Assembly (NCBI GenBank): GCA_964597035.1
Contig: CAZQWM010000027.1
Span: 1-29,987 of the forward strand
Source of the DNA: Fen-1362 sp964597035
GTDB lineage: Bacteria > Planctomycetota > Phycisphaerae > Sedimentisphaerales > Anaerobacaceae
DNA: 29,987 nucleotides
Direction of reading: 5' to 3'
Part shown: positions 1-6,630 of the stretch, piece after piece
Layout of the letters: every line of letters begins with the position of its first letter
Position numbering within the stretch: the stretch's first letter is position 1
Position numbers and translations under genes: made by a program
Notes under the pieces: model-generated
The model's database searches: none
What the model saw: only the letters and a program-made list of their open reading frames with translations
Told to the model about the DNA's origin: nothing

Positions 1-467
1 TAGGCGGCAGAGCCGACGGAGATAGTGCCGTCGGGGCTTAGCAGGTTGGGATTGATGAGCACGGACGGTTCTCCGGCAAGGGAGTTTTGAAAATAAAGGA
101 CGGACTGATTTTGCAGGCCGTCGTTTTTCCAGAAGAAGTATCGGCTGGCTCTCTTTGCCGGGGCTGAGTACCTCGGATAGTTCCACAGCTTTGTCAATCG
201 CTCTTCTATTTTCTCCAGTGCCGGCGTTGTAAGATACCGTTCGGTCAATTCGTTTTGCTGTTCGACCCAATGTAAGGTCTCGTTTGAGTCGGGGTCTTCG
301 AGCCAGCGGTAAGGGTCAGGGACGGTGACACCGAAGTAAGTATCAGCGGTTGCGTCCATTCGGGCCGGCGGGTAAGAAATTTTTGCGGCCTGTTCGCAGC
401 CAAAAAGCAGCGTCATCGACAGGCATACCAGAAACCACGCACTTTGTACTGAGTATCGCTCGGTCAT
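1..467 (-). CDS. Prolyl oligopeptidase family serine peptidase, lipoprotein (N-terminal part, cut by window edge)
   Basis: Reading the minus strand from the ATG at 467 gives an open frame that leaves the window at base 1, so only about 155 N-terminal residues are visible. The protein starts with a lipoprotein signal: a hydrophobic stretch ending in LLFG-C with the lipidated Cys at residue 24, so it should be membrane-anchored outside the cytoplasm. Residues 44-58 (YFGVTVPDPYRWLED) are the hallmark N-terminal segment of S9A prolyl oligopeptidases, which cut short peptides after proline. The following RYLTTPALEKIEERL and RYFFWKNDGLQNQSVLY segments also fit the family, leading into the beta-propeller. 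The catalytic Ser/Asp/His lie in the missing C-terminal part, so activity cannot be judged. It is followed on the same strand side by a small lipoprotein gene. Confidence 0.9.
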   Translation of the reverse strand, partial: MTERYSVQSAWFLVCLSMTLLFGCEQAAKISYPPARMDATADTYFGVTVPDPYRWLEDPDSNETLHWVEQQNELTERYLTTPALEKIEERLTKLWNYPRYSAPAKRASRYFFWKNDGLQNQSVLYFQNSLAGEPSVLINPNLLSPDGTISVGSAA

Positions 468-517
468 TTTTTGTCTTTCATAACGATGACTGTAAGTAAA
501 AAAATAGGATAACGAAG

Positions 518-919
518 TTATTTTTGTTTTTTAAGCTCAACGGGAAGGGTCTCGGCACCGCGGCGCATTTCCCGGCCGTAACCTGCAAGGCGCCCTTTTT
601 CAAGAATTAGCTCGAAAAAGACAGCGTCGGCATCAATCTCGCCTGTAATAGGCACAATGAAATCAATCCTGTTGCCGGACCGGTTAGCATTGACAATTTC
701 GTAGGATGTTCCGGCAGTTGCTTCGTCGCCGGTATTACTGAATATCGTCAACGTCCCTTTAGCGCTATTGTTTGTGGGCTGGAGGTCAAGCTCCACCAAT
801 GTGGCCTGGTTTTGTTCCATTACAGCGCCCCGCCACTTGCCAGCGAAGCTGGAATTAGCTGCGCAACCGCTGGCCAACAGGACAACACCAGCCACTAACA
901 CCCAAGCAATGATTTTCAT
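518..919 (-). CDS. Small lipoprotein of unknown function
   Basis: This encodes a protein of about 133 residues with a clear lipoprotein signal peptide (MKIIAWVLVAGVVLLASG-C; Cys19). The mature part is about 115 residues, looks mostly beta-strand, and I do not recognise its family. I prefer the ATG at 919 because GAGGA sits 7 nt upstream of it. The upstream in-frame ATG at 940 adds seven residues (MKNEDIF) before the hydrophobic segment, has no good ribosome site and lies only 2 nt after the hemB stop. The gene follows hemB on the same strand and is probably co-transcribed with it, but nothing in its sequence ties it to haem synthesis. Repeated charged/polar strands such as KWRGAVMEQNQATLVELDLQ could form a small lipocalin-like barrel, which is only a guess. 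Confidence 0.75.
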   Translation of the reverse strand: MKIIAWVLVAGVVLLASGCAANSSFAGKWRGAVMEQNQATLVELDLQPTNNSAKGTLTIFSNTGDEATAGTSYEIVNANRSGNRIDFIVPITGEIDADAVFFELILEKGRLAGYGREMRRGAETLPVELKKQK

Positions 920-942
920 AAAGATATCCTCATTTTTCATTT

Positions 943-1929
943 TTACTTTCGCATTGTCATCGCTGCTTCTTTTGCAAAGTATGTAATGATTATATCGGCT
1001 CCCGCCCGCTTGATGCTGGTGAGGATTTCGAGCACTGCGGCATCTTTATCTATATGCCCCGCCTTAGCGGAGTCATGAATCATCATATACTCGCCCGATA
1101 CGTGATAGGCAGCGATGGGGCAATCGAAACGCTGCCTCGCCCTGGTGATAATATCGAGATACGCCAGGGCTGGTTTTACCATAACGATATCAGCACCCTC
1201 TTCGATATCGAGAGCAATCTCGGCAAGCGCCTGGCGGGCGTTGGCAGGGTCGGCCTGATAGGTTTTTCTATCCGCCAGACCGGTAGTGGCATCGGGGGCC
1301 GATTCGGCTGCGTCCCTGAACGGACCATAAAAGGCGGATGCGAATTTGGCGGCGTAAGACATTATCGCAACGTCGGGAAAATCATTTTTCTCAAGGCACT
1401 GGCGAATCGCCTTGACCCTGCCATCCATCATATCCGAAGGAGCAACGATATCGGCTCCGGCCTGCGCATGGGAAAGGGCCACCTTGGCGAGAAGCTCACA
1501 GGTAGCATCGTTATCGAGACAGCCATTTTTGATTAGGCCGCAATGGCCGGTGCTTGTGTAAGCACACAGGCAGACGTCGGTAATGACAACGAGATTCGGG
1601 ACATCTTTTTTAATGGCCCGCACTGCGGATTGCACCGCGCCGTCTTCGGCCCAGGCCTCGGAGCCGGTTATGTCTTTTTTGTCGGGCAGGCCGAACAAAA
1701 GTATAGCCGGTATGCCCAGCTTTGCGACTTCTTCGGCTTCTTTGACAATGGTATCAGGCGAGAAATGAAAACAGCCGGCCATTGATTTAATCGGCTCTTT
1801 CAGCCCCCTGCCTTTGCGAACGAACAGAGGATAGACAAGGTCATCAACGCAAACCGCTGTCTCGCGGACCAGTCGGCGCATACTATCGCTTGAACGCAGC
1901 CGTCGGAGTCGTGTTTGGGGAAAAGACAT
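943..1929 (-). CDS. hemB: Delta-aminolevulinic acid dehydratase (porphobilinogen synthase)
   Basis: HemB condenses two molecules of 5-aminolevulinate to porphobilinogen, the second common step of tetrapyrrole synthesis, in the cytoplasm. The 328-residue length is normal for the family. The two active-site lysines are visible at K195 (SYAAKFASAFYGPFRD) and K252 (DIVMVKPALAYLDI); the latter forms the Schiff base. Cysteines C120, C122 and C130 (DVCLCAYTSTGHCG) form the metal site of the zinc-dependent type rather than the magnesium-only type. AGAGAG lies shortly before the ATG. The gene is transcribed from a likely extended -10 promoter at 2052-2060. It belongs with cobA-hemD and ahbC on the same strand, although a two-gene cassette on the other strand separates them. 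Confidence 0.97.
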   Translation of the reverse strand: MSFPQTRLRRLRSSDSMRRLVRETAVCVDDLVYPLFVRKGRGLKEPIKSMAGCFHFSPDTIVKEAEEVAKLGIPAILLFGLPDKKDITGSEAWAEDGAVQSAVRAIKKDVPNLVVITDVCLCAYTSTGHCGLIKNGCLDNDATCELLAKVALSHAQAGADIVAPSDMMDGRVKAIRQCLEKNDFPDVAIMSYAAKFASAFYGPFRDAAESAPDATTGLADRKTYQADPANARQALAEIALDIEEGADIVMVKPALAYLDIITRARQRFDCPIAAYHVSGEYMMIHDSAKAGHIDKDAAVLEILTSIKRAGADIIITYFAKEAAMTMRK

Positions 1930-2017
1930 ATTTTCTATCTCTCTTAATCAACCGTTAATCCTGAATAAGCGGCATCCATACATTGAACCCGATATCGCCG
2001 TCGCCCTGCCCATTCCC

Positions 2018-2043
2018 GAACAAGTTAGATTTGTTACTTGTTC
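2018..2043. promoter_or_regulatory. 8-bp inverted repeat in the hemB leader, possible operator or RNA hairpin
   Basis: GAACAAGT (2018-2025) and ACTTGTTC (2036-2043) are perfect inverted copies separated by 10 nt. They lie just downstream of the hemB -10 element, at or just after the expected transcription start. A repeat in this place could be a repressor operator or a 5' mRNA hairpin. No T-run follows on the minus strand, so it does not look like a terminator. Confidence 0.4.
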
Positions 2044-2051
2044 CTGCCCTG

Positions 2052-2060
2052 ATTATATCA
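2052..2060 (-). promoter_or_regulatory. Extended -10 promoter element for hemB
   Basis: Read on the minus strand this is TGATATAAT, a perfect TGn-TATAAT extended -10 element. It has no good -35 partner, as is usual for extended -10 promoters. Transcription would start near 2045 and give a leader of about 115 nt before hemB. Confidence 0.5.
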
Positions 2061-2109
2061 CCTCATACACGAGATTTGCCAGCCCAAAACGAGTGCGGGT
2101 TTTTGGGGG

Positions 2110-2137
2110 TTGAAGCCGGGCGAAAATAAGGGATAAT
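2110..2137 (+). promoter_or_regulatory. Putative sigma70 promoter for the 71-aa/nucleotidyltransferase cassette
   Basis: TTGAAG at 2110-2115 and GATAAT at 2132-2137 are separated by 16 nt and lie about 50 nt before the start at 2187. The match is moderate. It would give the small cassette its own transcript, divergent from hemB. Confidence 0.4.
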
Positions 2138-2186
2138 ACATCAAAGGCAAAAAAGATAAAGGGTTAAAGGCAAAATCAGGGAGTAT

Positions 2187-2402
2187 ATGGGCCAAAACAG
2201 CCAACGATTATCTATTGAAAGCGTCCCGTCGCAAGTCGATTCGCTTTTGAAAGAATGTCCTGCGCTGGCGGAGGCGGCCCGATACGGCGTTGATATTCCT
2301 CTATTGCTGGATAACCTGCATCGCTCCGTTTCCCGGCGCATCCACAGACATCAGGCGGCACTAAACGCGATGAATCAACTGCGAAACGCCAGGCCGTTAT
2401 GA
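2187..2402 (+). CDS. 71-aa protein of unknown function paired with a nucleotidyltransferase (antitoxin-like)
   Basis: This small, mainly helical, charged protein has the segments VDSLLKECPALAEAARYGVDIPLLLDNLHRS and RIHRHQAALNAMNQLRN. It has no signal peptide or membrane segment. I recall similar small proteins directly upstream of nucleotidyltransferase genes in Planctomycetota and other phyla, but know no proven function. The ATG has AGGGAG at 2178-2183, rather close to the start. Its stop TGA overlaps the next gene's ATG (ATGA at 2399-2402), so the two are translationally coupled. The pairing resembles toxin-antitoxin systems in which a small helical protein partners an MNT- or AbiEii-type enzyme. 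That role is inferred from layout only. Confidence 0.8.
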   Translation: MGQNSQRLSIESVPSQVDSLLKECPALAEAARYGVDIPLLLDNLHRSVSRRIHRHQAALNAMNQLRNARPL

Positions 2403-2890
2403 ACAGCGATTTTCTGGAAATTTTGAAACGACTGACGAAGGCCGACGTATCTTTTGTGGTAATCGGGGGATTTGCCGCAACGGTATATGGCTGTACCCTG
2501 GTAACGCAGGACATTGATATCTGCTGTAAATTTTCGCCGGAGAATATGTTGCGCCTGCAAAAGGCGCTCGCTGGTCTGCACCCCGTTTATCGAATGACGC
2601 TGAACAGAAAACCGCTGGAACTGACTCCGGATACCATCGAAGGGCTGAAAAATCTATACCTCGATACCGACCTGGGGACACTGGACTGTATAAGCTTCGT
2701 AGAAGGTATCGGCGATTTTGAGCAAGTGGTCAAAGTAAGCAGGAAAATTGAAACTGACGGTCTGACGATGAACATATTGACGATTGAGGCCCTGATTCAG
2801 GCCAAGGAGGCCATGCGACGCCCGCGGGATAAGCAGGCCGTTATCCAGTTAAAAGCCATCCGAGAACAGATAAACCGAACCGGCAAATAA
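2399..2890 (+). CDS. Nucleotidyltransferase, AbiEii/MNT-like fold
   Basis: The protein is 163 residues long. Near the N-terminus it carries the motif of the DNA polymerase beta-type nucleotidyltransferase superfamily: VVIGGFAATVYG (residues 20-31) followed by T-x-DID (T36, D38, D40). The GG and the two aspartates would bind the nucleotide triphosphate and metal. The rest (LDLGTLDCISFVEG, LTIEALIQAKEAMRRPRDKQ) matches the small stand-alone enzymes related to AbiEii toxins and DUF6036 proteins; the KEAMRRPRDKQ segment near the end is typical of that group. It overlaps the upstream 71-aa gene by 4 nt. Family members transfer nucleotides to RNA or proteins, but the substrate cannot be read from the sequence. 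It converges with ahbC, with only 24 nt between the two genes. Confidence 0.85.
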   Translation: MNSDFLEILKRLTKADVSFVVIGGFAATVYGCTLVTQDIDICCKFSPENMLRLQKALAGLHPVYRMTLNRKPLELTPDTIEGLKNLYLDTDLGTLDCISFVEGIGDFEQVVKVSRKIETDGLTMNILTIEALIQAKEAMRRPRDKQAVIQLKAIREQINRTGK

Positions 2891-2914
2891 TTGACTCGAT
2901 GTCCATCTTACAAT

Positions 2915-4057
2915 TTATAACGCGATTTCCTCATCCGTGAGGTAGCAGGCCGGCTCGAGGAGCCAGTTTTTTTCAGCCGGGTCGGGGCCGAGAAAGCGGT
3001 AATTGCCTTTGCAAAAGTCGAACCAGCGACATTTCAAACACCGCTTATCCGCGAAGGCCGATTTATTGCGGAGTTTTTTCAGCACCGGCTCGTTTTCATC
3101 GGCCCAGATTTCCTTGAAGCTTTTTTGCGTTACGTTGCCGAGGGAGTATTGTCTCCAGAACTGGTCGGCGTGGACGTTGCCGGCCCAGTCGACGCAGGCG
3201 ATTTTTTCGCCGATACGGTTGCCGCCATTGGCAAGCAGCAGTTTGCGGGCCTGGTCGTTTGGGCGATTTTGCTCCTGCATTTTCAACAGCAGGTACGGTC
3301 CGTCGACGTGATTGCCGACTGTTAGTACCTCATCGACGAAGCCGGCTTTGACGAACCGGTCGGTGCGGTCGAAAATCTCGTCCATCACCTTACGTGTCTC
3401 GAGAGTCGAAAGAATCTGCTGCTGCATCTGGGTGGCCCTGCCGGAGCGTATGAGATGATAAAAACAAACTCGTCGGATACCGTTGTCCTTACAGATATCG
3501 AACACTGCCGGAATCTGGCCCTTATTGTCAGCAGTTATAGTGAATCGCAGGCCCGTGCGGATACCGGCTTTTCGGCAGTTATCGAAGCCGGTCATCGCAG
3601 CTGCGAAGCAATCGCTCGTCTGCCTGAATTGATTGTGAAATTCCTCCGGGCCGTCGATTGATATTCCGACGTAGCTAACGCCTGCATCTTTCAGCCGGGC
3701 TGCGATTGACTCGTCAATCAGTGTGCCGTTGGTTGAGAGGACGGTGCGCAGGCCAAGCCGACTCGCCTCAGCCAGAAGCTCGAACAGGTCCGGCCTTAGA
3801 AGCGGTTCGCCTCCTGAAAACAAAACCACGGGGCAGTTGGCTTCGGCAAGGTCGGCGAGGAGTCTATTGGACTGGATGGTGGTAAGCTCTACGTCGTGAT
3901 AATTCGAATCGGATGCGCTATAGCAGTGAAGGCAGCGGAGATTGCAGCGGGCGGTGCAGTTATATACAACGACGGGGCCGAATGAACCGGTCCGGTCGTA
4001 ACGCAAATAATCCGACTCGCCGGCAAGTCCACAGTATAGCTTCGATATGTTTATCAT
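2915..4057 (-). CDS. ahbC: Radical SAM/SPASM protein, AhbC-like (12,18-didecarboxysiroheme deacetylase)
   Basis: This radical SAM enzyme has the CxxxCxxC cluster motif at C38, C42 and C45 (CNLRCLHC), SGGEPLLRPD, and a C-terminal SPASM-type set of cysteines at C288, C340, C343, C349 and C371. AhbC removes two acetate side chains from didecarboxysiroheme to give Fe-coproporphyrin III in the siroheme-dependent haem route. Assignment rests on the N-terminus (ISKLYCG...LRY...PVVVYNCTARCNLRC) and the C-terminal layout (HADQFWRQYSLGNV, KCRWFDFCKGNYRF, PACYLTDEEI), which I recognise from AhbC. The related NirJ and AhbD are the main alternatives. The start overlaps the cobA-hemD stop by 4 nt, which supports a tetrapyrrole role. 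The AhbA/AhbB decarboxylases and AhbD are not in this window. Confidence 0.85.
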   Translation of the reverse strand: MINISKLYCGLAGESDYLRYDRTGSFGPVVVYNCTARCNLRCLHCYSASDSNYHDVELTTIQSNRLLADLAEANCPVVLFSGGEPLLRPDLFELLAEASRLGLRTVLSTNGTLIDESIAARLKDAGVSYVGISIDGPEEFHNQFRQTSDCFAAAMTGFDNCRKAGIRTGLRFTITADNKGQIPAVFDICKDNGIRRVCFYHLIRSGRATQMQQQILSTLETRKVMDEIFDRTDRFVKAGFVDEVLTVGNHVDGPYLLLKMQEQNRPNDQARKLLLANGGNRIGEKIACVDWAGNVHADQFWRQYSLGNVTQKSFKEIWADENEPVLKKLRNKSAFADKRCLKCRWFDFCKGNYRFLGPDPAEKNWLLEPACYLTDEEIAL

Positions 4058-5580
4058 TCGTATGAGGCCTCAATCGCAGCGAGCAGGCCGTCGATGGTGT
4101 GCTCGGCCGCTTCCACATTTACCGTAACGCCGAGCTTTCGGAGTTGTTCGGAAGTTACAGGGCCGATTGAGGCAACCTTTGCGCCGCTTGACTTTGGCGA
4201 TTCGACGGAGATTTGCTCAAAAAAGCACGTTGACGAAAACGGGCTGGCGAAGGTAAGCCAGTCAATGCCTTTGTCGGCAAGCAGCTTGTTTAGCGGACCG
4301 CAATCACAGAGGTTTTTCTCATGTGTATATACAGGGACATTGTCAACTGTAGCACCGGCTGTTTCGAGTAGTTTTGGTAATTCATCGCCTGCAAGATGCG
4401 AACGCATAAGCAGGACTTTTTTACCCTTAAGACTGGTTGACTCAATAAGCTCCTTTGCGAGGTCTCGGCCGGTGAATTTCGACGGGACGAAGTCGGCTGT
4501 TATGCCAAATCGGGCAAGTACGCCGGCTGTCCGAGAACCGATTGCTGCGATTTTTGCCGAGCCGAACACGCGGGCGTCTTTGCCGAGTTTCGCAATAGCA
4601 TTAAAAAATACCTCGACCCCGTTTTGGCTTGTGAAAATTATCCAGTCACGAGTGTTTATTTCAGCGAGCGCCTTCACGAAAACATTAGAGTCGGCAAGCG
4701 GTTTTAGTCTGGTGACGGGCAGCTCTATGGGGACAGCCATTTTGGCGGCGACTTTAGCTGCAAGCTCGGCATTGCCGCGGGCATCGCGTGTGGCGACTAT
4801 TGTCCTGCCGAAAAGCGGCATCTTACTGAGCCAGTCGAGGTGACTATCAGCAGCGATGGTTGGGCCAATGAAGACAAGTGCAGGCGGAGTGATTTGCTGC
4901 CTGGCGCACTGGTCGGCAATTGTGGCCAGTGTCGCCCTGACAGTTTTTTGCGTGGGCAGGGTTGCATCAGCGACGACGGCAACACGTATATCGGGAGACA
5001 TACCGTTTTTTATCAGTCGGCTTATTATTGAATCGAGACCTGTCATTGCCATATAGAAAACAATTGTCCCTCGAAAGTGTGCGAGCAGTTGCCAGTCGAT
5101 ATTTGATTGCCCTTTGCCTTCGGCTTCGCGGCCTGTGACGAAAATGACCTCAGATGCGAGTTTTCTATTAGTAAGCGCGATGCCTGCGTAGCAGCTTGCA
5201 GCCAATGCCGCGGTAACACCGGGGACGACTTCAAAGTCGATACCCGCCTGTGCCAGGAAAGCAGCTTCCTCAGTACCCCGGCCGAAGATGTACGGGTCGC
5301 CGCCTTTTAAGCGGACGATGATTTTACCAACGCCTGCCTTTTGAATTAGCAGGTCGTTTATCTGCTGCTGGGTGAACGACTCCGGGCCGACGCGCTTGGG
5401 AACATTTATGATTTCCGCATCCGGATGCACACAGGTGAGAAGTGCCGGGTTTGCCAGCTTGTCGCAAATGATACAGTCTGCGGTCCTAAGCAGCTCAAGG
5501 CCGCGGACGGTAATCAAATCGACCCGGCCCGGCCCCGCGCCGACTAAGTAAACTTTGCCTTTTTTATTCGCAGCGTTCAT
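4054..5580 (-). CDS. cobA-hemD: Fused uroporphyrinogen-III C-methyltransferase / uroporphyrinogen-III synthase
   Basis: This 508-residue two-domain cytoplasmic enzyme makes uroporphyrinogen III and methylates it at C2 and C7 to precorrin-2. Residues about 8-245 are the SUMT domain: VYLVGAGPGRVDLITVRG, RLKGGDPYIFGRG (90-102), VVPGVTAALAA and PPALVFIGPTI are its SAM- and substrate-binding motifs. Residues about 255-508 are the HemD domain, with a typical weakly conserved sequence (IIFTSQNGVEVFF, ITADFVPSKFTGRDLAKEL, LTFASPFSSTCFFE). Such fusions are common in Firmicutes, Planctomycetota and other anaerobes. Its stop overlaps the ahbC start (ATGA), so both are read from one transcript. Precorrin-2 would feed siroheme and from there haem, and possibly cobalamin. 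Confidence 0.95.
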   Translation of the reverse strand: MNAANKKGKVYLVGAGPGRVDLITVRGLELLRTADCIICDKLANPALLTCVHPDAEIINVPKRVGPESFTQQQINDLLIQKAGVGKIIVRLKGGDPYIFGRGTEEAAFLAQAGIDFEVVPGVTAALAASCYAGIALTNRKLASEVIFVTGREAEGKGQSNIDWQLLAHFRGTIVFYMAMTGLDSIISRLIKNGMSPDIRVAVVADATLPTQKTVRATLATIADQCARQQITPPALVFIGPTIAADSHLDWLSKMPLFGRTIVATRDARGNAELAAKVAAKMAVPIELPVTRLKPLADSNVFVKALAEINTRDWIIFTSQNGVEVFFNAIAKLGKDARVFGSAKIAAIGSRTAGVLARFGITADFVPSKFTGRDLAKELIESTSLKGKKVLLMRSHLAGDELPKLLETAGATVDNVPVYTHEKNLCDCGPLNKLLADKGIDWLTFASPFSSTCFFEQISVESPKSSGAKVASIGPVTSEQLRKLGVTVNVEAAEHTIDGLLAAIEASYE

Positions 5581-5694
5581 AGCTTTTCGATGGGGATACC
5601 AACTCCATGGTTGTATTATATACGTTTACTGATAGAATATAACCCCCCCAGTAGTTTGGGCAGTTAAATGCTGCGATAGTAACACGGGAGGCGT
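5581..5694. promoter_or_regulatory. Divergent promoter region between cobA-hemD and pyrD
   Basis: This 114-bp AT-rich gap serves both strands. For pyrD, TTGTAT (5611-5616) and TAGAAT (5633-5638) with a 16-nt spacer are a possible promoter. For cobA-hemD, TATAAT can be read on the minus strand at 5615-5620, without a convincing -35. The two would overlap, so mutual interference is possible. GGGAGG at 5686-5691 precedes the pyrD start. Confidence 0.35.
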
Positions 5695-6630
5695 ATGGCG
5701 GGAGAAATTGAGATAAACGTGGAGTTTGCAGGGCTGAAGCTGGCCAATCCGGTCTGGACGGCGTCGGGGACGTGCGGCTACGCCGATGAGCTGGCCGAGT
5801 TTATGGATGTAAACACCTTAGGCGGCTTTATCACCAAAAGCGTTACAATCCAGCCCAGAGAGGGTAATCCTGTGCCACGGGCTGTCGAGACCGAAAGCGG
5901 AATGCTAAATGCAATCGGGCTGGCGAACCTCGGCGTCGACGAGTTTATCGCGGAAAAGCTGCCGGCGCTAAGCCAGATGGCCCCTGCCATATTCGTAAAT
6001 ATAGCCGGCGAGACGATAGAGCAATACGCAGCGGTTGTGGAAAAGCTCGCCGACAAGGAAGCGATTGCGGGTTTCGAGCTGAACATAAGCTGCCCGAACG
6101 TCAAGCGAGGCGGAATTACATTCGGCACAGAGCCAGAGCTTGTCAAGGAGATTACTTCGGCGGTAAAGGCCGCCTGCGGCGGGAAGCTTCTTATGGTGAA
6201 ACTGACGCCAAACGTAACAGACATCGCAGAAACAGCGAAAGCGGCCGTAGAGGCGGGAGCCAATGCCCTTAGCTTGATAAATACGTTTACGGCAATGGTG
6301 ATAGATATCGAGAGTAGAAAGCCGGTACTCGCCAATCGGACGGGTGGGCTGTCGGGACCGGCGATAAAACCTATAGCGGTATATATGGTAAACAGGGTGT
6401 ATAATGAGGTAACGAAGGGAACGGATATACCGATTCTCGGAATGGGGGGAATACTGACGGCCTCGGACGCAATTGAGTTTATGTTAGCCGGTGCAACAGC
6501 GGTGGCGATTGGAACAGCGAATTTTGTCGAGCCGTCCAGTGCCGCCAAAATTATTGACGGCATAAAGCAATACTGCGAGCGTCATAATATCACGAATGTC
6601 AGGGAGTTGATTGGTGCAGTTGAGCCGTAA
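5695..6630 (+). CDS. pyrD: Dihydroorotate dehydrogenase, class 1B catalytic subunit
   Basis: PyrD oxidises dihydroorotate to orotate in pyrimidine synthesis using FMN. The 311 residues match the cytosolic class 1B (PyrDB) type. The catalytic base is Cys133 in ELNISCPNVKRGG, where class 2 enzymes have Ser. VKLTPN, SLINTF, LANRTGGLSGPAIKP and GMGGILTASDAIEF give the FMN- and substrate-binding loops. Class 1B enzymes work with the PyrK iron-sulfur flavoprotein to reduce NAD+; no pyrK lies beside it here. GGGAGG precedes the ATG closely. The 3' end overlaps the next gene by about 20 nt, so the two are probably one operon although their roles look unrelated. Confidence 0.95.
   Translation: MAGEIEINVEFAGLKLANPVWTASGTCGYADELAEFMDVNTLGGFITKSVTIQPREGNPVPRAVETESGMLNAIGLANLGVDEFIAEKLPALSQMAPAIFVNIAGETIEQYAAVVEKLADKEAIAGFELNISCPNVKRGGITFGTEPELVKEITSAVKAACGGKLLMVKLTPNVTDIAETAKAAVEAGANALSLINTFTAMVIDIESRKPVLANRTGGLSGPAIKPIAVYMVNRVYNEVTKGTDIPILGMGGILTASDAIEFMLAGATAVAIGTANFVEPSSAAKIIDGIKQYCERHNITNVRELIGAVEP

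Noticed and set aside
4094..4843. 249-codon open frame on the plus strand inside cobA-hemD
   Set aside because: It is a shadow of the HemD part of the fusion gene and has no domain of its own.
5778..6563. 261-codon open frame on the minus strand inside pyrD
   Set aside because: pyrD is certain on the plus strand; the opposite frame is a codon-bias shadow with low-complexity Ala/Ser sequence.
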